The position numbers and the translations under genes were made by a program. DNA of 64,000 bases from Ailanthus altissimus (taxonomy: Eukaryota > Streptophyta > Magnoliopsida > Sapindales > Simaroubaceae), in the NCBI GenBank assembly GCA_946807835.1, contig OX327683.1, positions 4,965,001 to 5,029,000 of the forward strand. Reading direction: 5' to 3'. The notes beneath the pieces are model-generated. The model worked only from the letters and a program-made list of their open reading frames with translations. It had not been told where the DNA came from and ran no database searches. Shown here one piece after another: positions 48,543 to 60,949 of the stretch. Each line of letters begins with the position of its first letter. Position 1 is the stretch's first letter.

Positions 48543-49355
48543 TGTTGGAGAATTTTTTTTTAAAATATTTTAAAATTAAATAATAAGTTATAAAATATTA
48601 ATATAGTTTTAATATTTTAAGTTAAATATTATAAATTATTATTATTATAATATTTAAATTAGCTATTAAATTTATATTAAATATTTGAGAGTTACAAATA
48701 TTTATTTATAATATTATTATTATTTGGGAGTTATTAATTATAAATTATTGTAGAACTTACAATATATTAAACTATTCTTATTAAATATTGAAAATAATTT
48801 TAAAAGTTACAAAATATTTAAAATTATAATAATATTAAATTAATATTAATTTTAATACCTTAACCCTTATCTATTATTATATAAAAGGTGCTAATCTTTT
48901 TTTAAATAGTATATGTGAAAATAAAAAAAATAAAAAAAGAGGTTTTTATGATGTGTGTGTGAGTGAAGAAACGAAAAGAAAAGAAACTGTGCTACCTATA
49001 TGTATGTGTATATATACTATTTTAAAAGAATATAGTTTTCATTTTGTATTTTGAACAACTTTGACAATGTAAATTTGTATTATCTTTAGGTGGTCATATT
49101 TATTGAGTAGAATAGCTGCGAATATAAAATTGAATCTTAGAGTCTTATGTATTTATTATTAATTGCACGAAAAGATGACTATTTAATTTTAGAATAATAT
49201 TTTATTACATGTTTATTTATGCTCAAGACTAAATTTTTACTCTCTTTTATATTTTATTTTATATTATAATTGTTGATAATTTTATCTTACAAATATTTTA
49301 ATAATATATATTTTTATGTATAGTTAAATAACTTTTAAAATAAATATATCCAACA
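48543..49355 (+). repeat. LTR-like repeat B, third copy
   Basis: Starts TGTTGGAGAA and ends TATCCAACA, so it has TG...CA ends with 6-bp terminal complementarity as LTRs do. It is collinear with 34372-35300 and 39316 onward ('gtgtgtgagtg-agaa', 'tattttaaaagaatata', 'gcacgaaaagatgactattt', 'ttttattttatattat-attg'). No 5-bp target duplication was found. The following 'aaaagttggtgcctc' could be the start of an internal region. Confidence 0.6.
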
Positions 49356-50901
49356 AAAAGTTGGTGCCTCTAGAAAAAAAAAAAGTAAGTTGTTGTGTTC
49401 ATTCTTCCTTCTTTTAAGTTGTGAATTATAAAAATTTAGTGGATGTAGTCTTCCCTGTATGTTATTGAGTAGGTTAACTGATTGGAAAGATTTGCGATAT
49501 CGCAAGACTTGTTTCATCTAATAAAATAATATTGTGATAATAACTATGGTGGCGTCAGATAAATTGTCTTAAGTTATTTTATTCACACTAAACATGGGAT
49601 TGGATTAAAAATAATCTTTTTTTAAGCCAATTTTATAAACTAAACAATCTCGTAAATTAAGAGTATTGTATGTTAATAAAGTTGAAATACAAAGTTAATA
49701 TTTTATTTGATATGATATTTGTTCTATTATTTGTTGAGTGGTTATTGTTGGACCAATTTTTAGTAGGCTTAATCAGTTTAAATATGGCTAAATTTTTTTG
49801 CTCAATTTTTTTACAGACTTAAAATAGGAGCCTAATTTGTTCTCTATATCCACTAGACATGTAATCCAATTTCATTATCCCATGTGATCTTTATAAACGA
49901 TTATGAATATTGCGAGAAAATGGGAGGAGTCAAAAATTATAAATTTGCGTATGATTTTAATTATTTAATTTCATTTAAACATGATGAACAATTTTTTGAA
50001 AGAATAGATAATTCTTGCTAATATTTTTTTACTAATTACTAATAGAATAAAATCTTTAAAATATACTTACATTGTTTTAATTATAATTCTATTAAAATAC
50101 ATATCAATATTAATGCATTTTAAGAATGACTGAAATTCCTATTATATAAAACTAACGCTCCTCTAACATGGTGACATCAAATTATAATTACAATCTTAGT
50201 CGTACGTTAATCTATCTTTCTTCGTGTATACATTCTACTAAATACAACACTCATTTTTTTTAAATATTAATTTAAAAATTAAAGTATTTTTATTTTTAAA
50301 AAGACAAAAGGCACTTTCATCAACTAAAGAAAGTGTTGCGAGGATAAAAATATAATAAAACACAAATATTTTAATTCATAAAATTTTAATTATTAATAAT
50401 AATATAAAAAAAGTAACAACTATCTAATATATAATAATTATTATAAAATTTATGTAACATCGTTAAATTAAACGAACACTTTTATTTATTTATAAATATT
50501 TTTTGTTAAATAAAATTTTTATTATTTAAAAAAATAATAATATCGATAATAATGACAATGACGATAACGATGACGGCGATGACGACGGCGACAATAACAA
50601 TTACGACCGTGATTAGATAAAATTTTCAGTTCTAGGTAATGTCGCTTATGTTAGGAGGATAAAATGAAGATCTAATAATGTAATCGTAAACGAAAAGCAA
50701 AGCAGGCACAAAAAAGCACATGGATTGGGTGTGTGTGGTTCTGGTTTCCTTATACCTCCTTTGCACTCCTGCAAAGCGATTGCCCACCTTTACTTTACAC
50801 CTTTGTTTTTTTTTTTTTTTATTTTGTTGAGGAATTTACACCTTTGTTTTTACTTCTAACAAATCCAAACTCCTATTTCTTTAATTTATCTTGCTAAAAA
50901 T
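49356..50901. other. Intergenic, simple (GAY)n-like tract at 50535-50610
   Basis: AT-rich with no gene recognised. 50535-50610 is an impure 'gatgacgacggcgac' trinucleotide-like tract. Confidence 0.5.
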
Positions 50902-51175
50902 GGGATATTAACACTTTTATCCCCTAAAGTTTATACAAATGATACTTTACTAGTAATTTACTTTTAATTATATTATTATTCTTTTTATTTAATTTAAAAG
51001 ATGAATAATATTTTTAAAGATATTTTTTTTATTATATAAATAATTAACATATCTTTAAATTGTAAGAGTATTTTTATTGTTTAAATTAAGTAAAGAGGTT
51101 AACAATAAAATAAAAATTAAAACCGTCTTAAAATATAATTTATATAAACCGCAGGGTAACAATGTTAATATCCCA
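50902..51175. mobile_element. Mutator-like MITE, copy 1
   Basis: Terminal inverted repeats GGGATATTAACA(C) and (G)TTAATATCCC; flanks GCTAAAAAT (50893-50901) and GCTACAAAT (51176-51184) match at 8 of 9 positions, fitting a 9-bp duplication. Length and internal order match 52656-52931. It carries an exact reverse evening-element word agatatttt at 51018-51026. Confidence 0.72.
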
Positions 51176-52655
51176 GCTACAAATTAATTGTCCCCGGACC
51201 CCCCATCACCACTACCACCACGTGGCGATCACTACCACCGCTTTACAGAAATGTGTCTTACCCAACAAACTCTCTTTTGCAATTGTTGAAATATATACCT
51301 TTTTGCAGTCCTCAACTTGTCGACTCCTAAGGACGCAGCAAAACTATTACAATGTCTAGGAATTAAATATATATAAAAATAGTCTTAAAACAATTATTTT
51401 GGCTTTCAATTTTTTTTAAAAATTTTATATTTAATGAATTAAATTATTAATTTAAGAAAGTAATTTATACTAATATTAAAAAATTATTTTTTAATATATT
51501 ATTTAATATTCAAATAATACCTCATATTTTTATATTTTAATATTTTTTTAATAAAAAATATTTTTAATTCATAAGTGGTCATTATTTTTACGTTTTCAAC
51601 TTAATTATTTTTTTATTAAAATTATATTTATAAATAGTCCTTAATACAAAATAATTTTATACTTGTAATTATTTTCTACATAGATGGAATATATATTTTT
51701 TAATACAATTTTTTTTTATAATTTTAATTCTTTTTTTACATATTTTTTTTAATTTAATTTATATAAATAAACTCACAATTGTAGCACACTGTATATTAGT
51801 GATTTTATCTTTTTTTTTTAAATTTGTATTAAATCTTCCTATTCCTAACTCAAAGACCAATGAAAAATATTCTCAGAAAAATAAATAAGTTAAATTATTT
51901 TAAATTGTAATAATTTTATTTATATATTAGTTAATTTTTTAATATCTTACTATTATAAGTTTATATGTATTTTTTTATGAATCTTGATTTTTGTACTTTT
52001 GCTTTAAATTTATTAATTTTAAAATATAAAATTTAATTTTACCAATAATATAATAAATGTTTATTGTTTTATATTTATCCATAAGAAAGTTATACCATTA
52101 AGTAATTTTAAAATAATAAAAATTTAAACATTTATACTTCATCACTAATTTTTAAAATTATACTAGAGTTTTTAACAGCATATTTTTTTAGTTTATTTAT
52201 TATTTTATTAAATTTAAAAATTTATATTAAGATTTACCCTCCAAACTTTAAATCCACTAAATTTTGATATTCAAATAAAATTTGGAGCATTCTAAAAATT
52301 AGGAGATCTGATTATAAAAAAATAAGTAGTCTGATGTAACATCACTCTGTTATTTTCGCTATTCCGCCCATTTCGGACGGAATTAGACACGTAAATATTA
52401 AAACACGAATATCCTCATTTGTGACGAAGACAGGGTACTATGGTAAAACTCACTTCTCTTGTGCCGCCGGCTTGATCTCCTGGTTGGAGATTAGATTTTC
52501 CTAAACCTATGGGGTCAGATTCCGCCGCGTGGACCAATGGAAGCACAGATTTAGATGGAGAGCTGTCAGCCACTAAATTTTATCATCAATTTTCAGCCAC
52601 AAGTGGTAGCTAGTGCCTAGTAGCCTTGGATTATCCAAAAAAGAAAAAGTTCGTT
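51176..52655. other. Intergenic upstream of LNK; G-box at 51219
   Basis: Mostly AT-rich. A CACGTGGC G-box core (51219-51226) lies about 2.35 kb upstream of the LNK start codon; relevance unknown. No gene recognised. Confidence 0.5.
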
Positions 52656-52931
52656 GGGTTATTAACACTGTAACACTCTGATTTTGACATAAATTATATT
52701 TTGATGGGGATTTTGATTTTAATTAAACTGTCACCCCTTTTCTCTTAATGAAAAGACGGAAATAACCTAACATTTATATTTTTTTGTTATATAAATAACT
52801 AAAATATCTTTAACAAGTGAGGGTATTTTCGTCTTTTTAAGTAAGTAAAGGAGGTAACAGTCTAATTAACACCAAATCCCCCTAAAAATGTAATTTATAC
52901 TAACCTTAGCGGTAATAGTGTTAATATCCCC
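52656..52931. mobile_element. Mutator-like MITE, copy 2, in the LNK upstream region
   Basis: Ends GGGTTATTAACACT and GTGTTAATATCCCC; 276 bp against 274 for copy 1, and collinear with it ('ttatataaataa-ta', 'gtattttcgt', 'aagtaaaggaggtaacag'). Flanks AAGTTCGTT and AAGTTGCTT agree at 7 of 9. It ends about 640 bp upstream of the LNK start codon and roughly 100-200 bp upstream of its 5' UTR. Confidence 0.7.
52801..52809 (+). promoter_or_regulatory. Candidate evening element (AAAATATCT)
   Basis: Exact match to the plant evening element bound by CCA1/LHY/RVE MYB-like clock factors, located inside MITE copy 2, about 770 bp upstream of the LNK start codon. The aligned site in copy 1 reads AACATATCT, one base off. 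An exact 9-mer of this composition is expected a few times by chance across the whole window. Confidence 0.4.
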
Positions 52932-53127
52932 AAGTTGCTTGTCTCGCCACAGTGCGCCATTGACTACTCAATATTACCACAAGTGGAAATGGTAACCATA
53001 GTAGCCCTCGCCATCTTTTGCTGAAACACTCTGCTTAACTTCTCAAGAGAAAAAAGAAAAAAAATTCAAAAGTTTTATTCATTCCAATCAGTTTCTTTCA
53101 TCTGGGCTGATTCATTTTTGGGAATCA

Positions 53128-53205
53128 GAATCTGGGTTTGCTTCATTTTCTCTATTAACTGACTCGGAATCTGGGTTTGCTTCTTTTTCTCTATTAACTG
53201 ACCAA
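53128..53205 (+). repeat. 39-bp tandem duplication in the probable LNK 5' UTR
   Basis: 53128-53166 and 53167-53205 share 'gaatctgggtttgcttc' and 'ttttctctattaactgac' with a few differences. It lies in the predicted leader exon, which appears to end at a donor just before gtttgttttccg (about 53209). Confidence 0.85.
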
Positions 53206-53571
53206 AAGGTTTGTTTTCCGTCTAGTGTTTTATTGTTTATGTAGTTGTATGCATAGTGAAAGGAAAATGATTCTTGTTGCATGATTTTGATTTTATATCT
53301 AAAATTGTGGATTTTATATCATGAAGTTTAGAGGGCTATAGTTGATTTTTACAATTGTTTCAATTTTAAGCCCGATTTATTAGATTTATCATCAGGTTAT
53401 TGAAATTCATATCGTATTTTCCTCTGTTGAATAGAATCTTTAAACTAATGTTGTTTCTCTGCTATTTTTTTTCCAATGATAAAGTCACAATGAATTAGCA
53501 GTGTGTGATTTGAAGTTGTAATTTTGTGCTAGTTTGGTGACATGTTTATCATTTTGTTCAGATAAAATCTC

Positions 53572-55280
53572 ATGGATTGGTATTTTGGGGGTGGTATTGA
53601 CGAACTTGTCCCCAAGGATCAAGAATTGCCAGACGGGGTGATTTCATCATCTCCTGAAACCATCTCAAAATGGGAAACTTATGATGCCCCTGACAAATAT
53701 TTCAGCATCGATACAAGTGCAATCGAGCAACAATTCAACTTCAATGATTTTGTTAATGAAGATAAAAGTCATTCTACTGGTTCAAGTATATGTGCAGGAT
53801 CATCTGATGAGTCTCTGCAAAGGACGGCACTTTCGAACAAAAAGCCAGACTACCAGCTCGATCACTATGCAGGAATTGAACGACTGGATGACATATTCTT
53901 GTACAAGCGTAACTTCTGGGATTAAGATACTTGATTTTACGCCTGTAGGATATCATATAGTTTCTCAAATGCTTTAGGCTGTATTGTATATAGATCGCCA
54001 GCATGCACCGACACCCTGTGGAAATTAAGTTCCAACTTTGTTTGTATTCTATGACCTGGTCATCAATGATTTTGCAGGCATCATGACAATGGTTACAATG
54101 CTTAATATCTGTTGTCTCATGCAAATGATCTTATGCCATTATTTATGGTGAGGACACACACCTACTTTAATATGACCTATTCTAGATGATATTTTCGTCC
54201 CTCAAGTGTTGCATAGAATACAATAGAGCCATTTAATATCCATGGGGAACACTAACATTTTATTTGTCTTTGTAATTCAATTTGAATGTGTCTTATTGAT
54301 GTTCTGTTTTCTGGTTTTCCCTTCTTGCAGGAATTCGTTAATTGAGAATATGCCTGGGACTGAAGATCTTCACAAGTCATTTTGCTTTGATCGTGAATCT
54401 CAATATGGTGTGTTGCCAGCTAATAATTTTGTGGCGGAAATGAGTTTAGATTCACAAAGTAATTCCAGTGACAGACATGAGATCGGAAGCTCCAAATATC
54501 TCAAAACTCGTGCATTTTCCCCGTCAGTAGATGGGGAGAACAGAGAAAGTGTTGCGTCACCATTTATGCATTGCAACTCTGAGCACAACTTCCCACTGGT
54601 AAATGTACGATTTTCAACCTGCTTATCAATTTTGGAAGGGAAATGTAGTAGTCAGCTGTGTTGGAATTAATTTGGACAGGAATCTTGGTCCAATTAAATT
54701 ATTGTCAGACTGGATATCTGTTCGGATCAAAGACGTTTTTACCACCACTTTGGGTCGTCAAGTCAACCTAAGAGCGGTGAAGAATTTAAAAACGAATTAT
54801 TATTTTTGAGGATTATGCGGTTTTCTTTGTTTTTCAACTATCAAGCTTTCGAGGAACCTAACTGACTTCAAACTGTTTTTACTGTTAGCTTTTGTGCATG
54901 CCATCAGTTTTTTGGCGTGCACATGATTTGCATTAATTATCAACTCTGCCATTGCCTTGGCAAGCTTCAATGTCTGTCTTTGACATTTTTTTTACTCCAA
55001 AAGCATAGATCAATCTTTCTTTGGAATCTCTAAATTCTCCAAAAGTTTGAACTTTTACTGCTGCATTTTTCAGCTTTAGAATTCGTTTTGCAACAAGTCC
55101 AAGAATTTGGTTTTCTCAATTATCCTATCTATAAATAGGGTGGAGCTACGTGAAAAGTTGGCAAATGGGAGTGATGTAGGGATAAATTGATTCATGTGGC
55201 CGTCACATGCTTAATCTTCAAGTATAGAAGTAGGCATGCACACAATAGACGGACAAACAGACACACACACACACACACAC

Positions 55281-55314
<34 letters not shown>

Positions 55315-56662
55315 ACAATGGTTATATTTTCTTCCTCTATTATCTGCCCCACTCGTTTCATGAAAACTCATTTATATTTTGTAGAACATTGCAAATGAAC
55401 TTGTAGATGAAGAAACATCACTTGAAGAATCTGTGCTCCAGGAGCTCATAATGGTGACGTCTCAGGTAAAATCTGGAAACTTGACTGATCAAGGACGACA
55501 TTGTTACATGAAATTGAATTTACTAATGGTTTTTCTGTATTTTAATCTTGACAGTTGACCGATAAGACCAGAATTTGCTTTCGTGATGCGCTGTACCGTC
55601 TTGCTGAGCACTCAAAACAACATTTGTCAGCATCGAGGCAAAATAGCAATTTCACAGCAGATACTCCTCTGGGGACAGGTCATGATAAAAACATAAGGTA
55701 TTTTTCAAATTTTGAAGAAATTATCTATCATTATACTGTCACTTCTCTGAACTATTAGTTTAGGAACAGAATTTTTATGTTGTTTCTGCATATGAATGGA
55801 AGAAAGTTGGTGTCAGAACTCAGAACTTGTATATCAAATTAGGAACTCCTATCATTGATGACAACTGAAAGCAAGATCGCTCGTCTTTGGGAGCTGAAAG
55901 CAGTTATTGGGCATCTCTCCCTCGAGTGCTCTAGGAAAACTACATTCCATGTTCGTTTGCCTATATGGTACAAGTGTTTGACTAGCCATGGATACTTTCT
56001 CAGATTTATGAACAGCCCAAAAACCTTTTCCAATATTAGGGCTAACCAATCCTTTGCTTTCAGCCTTTAATACTTGTCTTTATCTTCACACAAAATCATT
56101 TCTCTTCTAGCACCAAAGATGAGCTAAGGGACACAATCCTATGATAGATGAATTTATGAAAATGCTTAAAACTATGTCAGTTCATCATCAGGTGCAAAAG
56201 CAATTGATTAAGCTTTAAGAAAAATCACTTCATTCAAAGTACACTAGGCTAGGGAAGAAACCAAATCAGCCTTCTAGGGGTTGAGTTATAACTCATTCTA
56301 TAATCTTTGCAGTGTTGCCATGATGTTCAACAATTCAAACTGTTTTAATTGCAAATATAATTTTAATGATCAGGTCTGGGAAAAAGAAAGCAACGGAGTC
56401 GGAGACCAATGTTATTGACAGGGCCATTGCGAATCTCTTGTTCAATAAGATGGACTTGAATGAATGGGATTTTCCTGCAGTTGCAGCAGTAAACCCCAAT
56501 GAAGAATCTGTCGTAGGATTGGCAAAATACAGCTCTAATCAGCCACCTGTTCATTATTTCTGTGATGCCATGTTAACTGGTGATGCTGAAGTACCAATGT
56601 TAAAAGTGGGCACAAAATCAAGTAAAAATTTCTTGAAGGATCCTGCACGAAATATGGCCTGA
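53572..56662 (+). CDS. LNK-family clock coactivator (LNK3/LNK4-like)
   Basis: Plant LNK (night light-inducible and clock-regulated) proteins have no DNA-binding domain. They bind REVEILLE MYB factors such as RVE8 and help activate evening-phased clock genes. Coding exons: 53572-53900, 54331-54598, 55385-55465, 55555-55697, 56374-56662; total 1110 bp, 369 residues. Seen: N-terminus MDWYFGGGIDELVPKDQE; QRTALSNKKPDYQLDHYAGI then LDDIFL; LHKSFCF; SSKYLKTRAFSPS; SLEESVLQEL; TDKTRICFRDALYRLAEHSK; and NLLFNKMDLNEWDFPA near the C-terminus. These are the conserved LNK blocks in order. The start is the first Met after a clean acceptor at 53561. It lacks the longer N-terminal region of LNK1/LNK2, so LNK3/4-type is favoured, but the exact paralogue is not certain. 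A 5' UTR exon and intron (about 53050-53561) are likely. An evening-element-bearing MITE lies upstream. Confidence 0.9.
55261..55311. repeat. (AC)n(GA)n compound microsatellite in an LNK intron
   Basis: About 20 bp of AC/CA followed by about 28 bp of AG, within intron 2 of the LNK gene (54599-55384). Confidence 0.95.
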
Positions 56663-58150
56663 TGTTTGGAAAAAGCCAGTTTCAAGAAATGACATGGAAG
56701 AAAAGGTTCGAATGAAATATGTCCAAGTATTCTATGAACCAAGAAAGCTATTATATAATTCTCCAGTGAGTGATGAGTTGTTGCAATGTATATATCTGAT
56801 GAGTGATTTTAATGTTGTTCTGTAAGTGTATGTATTTTCAGGTCTGACCATTCAAGCTGCATCTTATCAGCTCAGTTTTGACTGTTAGGTTTGTTGGTTG
56901 ATTCAATAATCAGTTGCGTAGTAAACCATTTTGTTTTATGTATATGGTCAGTGGCATTATAAACCCAAAAGAAAAAAAAAAAAATTGTTCTAAGAAAGCA
57001 GTCATTATATTTCAGTTTATGAGGCATTACAACTAAGCGACATACTTTTTCTATTTTGTTTACATTTTCAAAATAATTCATCCCACTTATTAATTTATTG
57101 GAATTAACATGCAACTTTAATTAGAGATGAGACTTGGTTATGTACATGGAGTCATTCTATGATATTAAAGTTACATGGAGTCAATAATTTAAATAATTGA
57201 ATTAAATTCGAGAATTAAAGGTAATAATATTTAATTATTAATTTAACGAATATAAATAATTTTATGATTAATACCCTTAAAATAAAAATCCTCAACTGTT
57301 GTCTGCATTTTTTTTTATCTAATTATATTTTTTGAATTTGAAGTAATTTTACTTGCTCTTTAAACAAACTATTATTGGGACTCTTTTCAGTACGTCCCAC
57401 CAACTTGTGTTCTTATAACTCACATTCTATTAGTTTTAGAAGAAACAACCCACAAAATCAGAATCCAGAAGGTATCAGGGTAATAATAGTCCGGATCAAA
57501 CATTTGGCCTGATCGTTGTGACAGTTAATGCAATGGCTTGTGAATTTTCACAGACAGGTAAAGTGAATTGTGAGAAGCTGAGAAGAGTTTTATTTTGAAT
57601 TTAATTACTAAATTATAATTTTATATGAAGAGGAGCTTTTAGAGAGTGGAGGAATCCCACTCAAACTTCTCTAATCAGAGAAGAAAGCATTAACAAAGAT
57701 AAAATATGAATTAAACATAGTTTAAACGGAATTGAATTTATACCTGCATATATTGAAAAGCAGTTAAATTTATATAATATAAAAATAGGCTATTATTCAT
57801 TTATTATTATTAATTTATAATCAATCATTTATAAATACAATAAATAATAAAATCACTTTTTCGTGTATACACTTCTTCATACATAAGTATTTTTTTTTTA
57901 AAAAAATATTAATTTAAATATTAAAATATTAATTTATTTATTAATTTTTTTACAAGAGGATGGAGGTTGAATTCATAAAAAAGGAATAACATTGGAGTAA
58001 GGTAATTGATTGCGGAGATATTTTTTTTAGCCCATTCATAAAAAAAAGAAGTAGACCAAAGCACAGATAGAAAGAGATGGCAAGATAGAAGCAAAATTAA
58101 ACACGCTTTTTAGAACTTTAAATAATACGGAGATCGGGAAAACAAGCAAC
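56663..58150. other. LNK 3' flank and intergenic
   Basis: The start holds the LNK 3' UTR; a cleavage site cannot be fixed. The rest is AT-rich with nothing recognised. Confidence 0.5.
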
Positions 58151-58159
58151 CCAGACCTT

Positions 58160-58850
58160 TTAGTCGTGAGAAGTGAGGTTCTTGCCATGATAATAGACAA
58201 ACTAAAAAAAAATCCTCAACAACTTGAGAAAATGAGAAAGAAAACTACAAATTATATGACAAATTGATAGCAATTATTGAAGGATTTGTAGAGCTAAACG
58301 ACAACCTAAAAGATAACCAGCATTGAGAGAATAGTTATAAATGGTACTTCGGGGAACAAAAAAGAACAGACTGCAGAAGAAATTAGAACTCTACAAGAAG
58401 ATTAAAAAGCCTAGAATCACCATAAGCTTAGCCAGAAGAGCAAACCATGTTCCGTATGTAGAATTTATCAAGCACAAAAGCCCTACAAGTTAACTATGCC
58501 AAGCTTCAAGATATATGATGGAATCAGGGATTTAGAAAAACATATCTTTTACTTCTACCCAAAGATAATCATGCAAGTGCAAGAGGGGAACTTTGAAATG
58601 CATCACATTCCCATTAGCTTGATAGGTTCCGCCCAAGCATGATTCTGTGAATTGAAGAAGAATTCAATATCCTCATTTGATGAGTTGACAACTTAATTAA
58701 TCGTCCAAAATATGCAAAATCTTAAGAAGAAGAAGACTATATCATACTTGTTTTTAATGAAATAAGGAGAAAATAATTCAATTAGAAGCTTTCTTAACAT
58801 AATCAACCGAGAACTTAGTAACTTAGAGAGCAAATAATAAAATTATTCTT
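58160..58850 (+). pseudogene. Decayed Ty3/gypsy gag fragment
   Basis: The frame from about 58480 reads KPYKLTMPSFKIYDGIRDLE, then HIFYFYPKI, SLIGSAQA and SISSFDELTT. This is the order of the gypsy gag (retrotransposon gag) domain: P-x-F-x-x-Y-x-G-x-x-D-P followed by G-x-A-x-x-W-F and S-I-x-S-F-x-x-L. At least three in-frame stops (after IGSAQA, after DELTT, after LFLMK) show it is dead. The purine-rich sequence from 58160 could be its more N-terminal part. No LTRs were found nearby. Confidence 0.75.
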
Positions 58851-59741
58851 ATTTATGAATACACTCTTTAACACATAAGTACCATTTTTTTATTTATAAA
58901 TATTAATTTAAGCATTAAAATATTTTTTTTTGTAAAACATTCGTCTATTAAAGAAGTAATACACAGACAAAAATATATTTAACCACAGAAGTCTCAAATC
59001 CAACAACCTCAAATATTAATTTTATTTTAATGTTGTCAAAGAGTCCTGTAGCTTATATTTGATTTTGTCCTTCATATGATTTCTTTTTTAGTACACATAC
59101 CATAGCATGTCAATGTTTACGGGACAAAATTAATTTTAATATTTTTTCCACTAAGCTCAAATGATTTATATATGTATTTATGTAACACATAAAATTTTAA
59201 AATCATAAATAATAAGATTAAAATGAATAAGACAGAGGTTAAGTGCTAAAATTCCATAAATTTTGTTAGATAAAATTTTTAAATTATATATATATAAATA
59301 TATATAACTCATTTTTAAACTATTTAAAAAGATCTAAGAATAAAATTATAAAAACACATGTTCAAAAAGGAAAATATTATACTGTTTGTGAGCGGTATAA
59401 GTCTTTAACCTGGTAACTAGTGTTATGATTATTATATATTTCATGAGGAATTATTAAATATCTTTTTTTTTTCCTTCTTTTTAATTAAAAATTAAATTTA
59501 AATTTTTTTAAATGATTTATTTATTATCATGGTGCTAAACAAGTTGTTTTTATAATTGAACGCTGAAAATATATAAATTATCATCTAATAAATTTGAGAT
59601 AATTATTTTTAGAGGTAAAAAAATAAAAACAAATATCATTCAGACATATAAATTCTTATTTGTCATCAACTAATAAATGAGAAAATAGTCACATTTTAGT
59701 TGGCACTTAAAACAAATTCTCAACGTGCATGCAACATTTGA

Positions 59742-59779
<38 letters not shown>

Positions 59780-60010
59780 CTCGTGTTATGATTGTTTACA
59801 TTTGATTGTATAAAAATTATAAATTTATTTAATAATAACATGCGATGAATTTGTAAATATATTTATAACATATTATAAATTATATAAAAATTATAAATTT
59901 AAATAATGACATGCGACCGTATTGTTAATAAATTATGTAACTCTATAATGTGTATTTATGCAAATGGTAAACCCTAATAATACAAATACATCACCAAAGA
60001 TTCAAGCCAA
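58851..60010. other. AT-rich intergenic; (TA)n at 59752-59778
   Basis: Nothing recognised apart from the TA microsatellite and phrases such as 'ataaatttatttaataataacatgcga' repeated around 59815 and 59890. Confidence 0.5.
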
Positions 60011-60029
60011 CCCACTACAACCAATTACG

Positions 60030-60925
60030 AATTAAGAGTGGACTAATATCGGCTTCAGTTTGATTTGGACTCGAATCGAACCGAACCTGATCAGTTCCAA
60101 AGAATTAGAATAGATCGGTTTGCACATTAAGAATTTAATTCGGTTCGGTTCTATTTGGATTCGGTTCCCCGATTCGGTTAATGGGCTTTGGGTAAGAGTA
60201 GCTGTCGAGGCGGACAGTGGCGGCGGCAGGAAGATGTCACGGAGGTAGTAGGGACCGGAGATTTCAGACTGGGTGCCGGAGACGATGAGAGAGAGAGATA
60301 AAAAATGGTGGGGTGACGGCTGCTAGTGGAGTCGTAGAGAGTGAGAGAGGCTGCTGGTATCTGGTGTGGTGGCCTCAGGCCTGGGTACTGCCTTGCGTGA
60401 AAAGAGATAAGAACAACTTCAAATTGAAAGTTCTTTTAAGTTATTTTTTTATTAATGTTTTTGTGATTTTGTCTTTTTTTAAATATTATTGAAACACTCG
60501 ATAGTCAACACACATGTTTTTTTTTTTTGTCTTCTTTGAAAGTTGAATTATTGAAACTTGAAACATATATACGCTGACACGTTTTGTTTTCGAACTTTTT
60601 TACATTAATTGAAATTTTTGTTTTGTCTTTTATTGAAAGTTGAATTGTTGCCAGTGTAATGTCAACACGTTTTCTATTTTTTTTTATATTAATTGAAAAC
60701 AAAAAGAAAAAAGAAAGAAATTTGTTGTGGTTCTCTTAAAGGCACCTTAGACTAACTAGCCTAGCTGTTCATTGTGTTACAATTTTAGACTTATTTTATT
60801 TAAATTAAATCGGTTTTGATTTCGAAAACTGAATAGATTTGATGGTCGGTTCTACACTATAAAATTCAAACTAAAAATTTCAGTTTGATTTATCGGTTAA
60901 CTAAATTGACGCACAATCTTAATAA
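60030..60925. mobile_element. hAT-like element remnant with GC-rich core
   Basis: Both borders carry (GAACCG/CGGTTC)-type words (60060-60180 and 60805-60905) like the hAT elements at 37920 and 43488. A GC-rich core lies between them (60180-60410, 'gtcgaggcggacagtggcgg'). The outermost ends read ATTAAGA on the left and its complement on the right, but no clear 8-bp duplication was found. Confidence 0.4.
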
Positions 60926-60949
60926 GAACAATAAAATTATCACGGTTAC

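Noticed and set aside
48250..48573. 107-codon open frame
   Set aside because: No domain, AT-rich tail of Ile/Tyr/Leu, and it runs into the LTR-like repeat starting at 48543.
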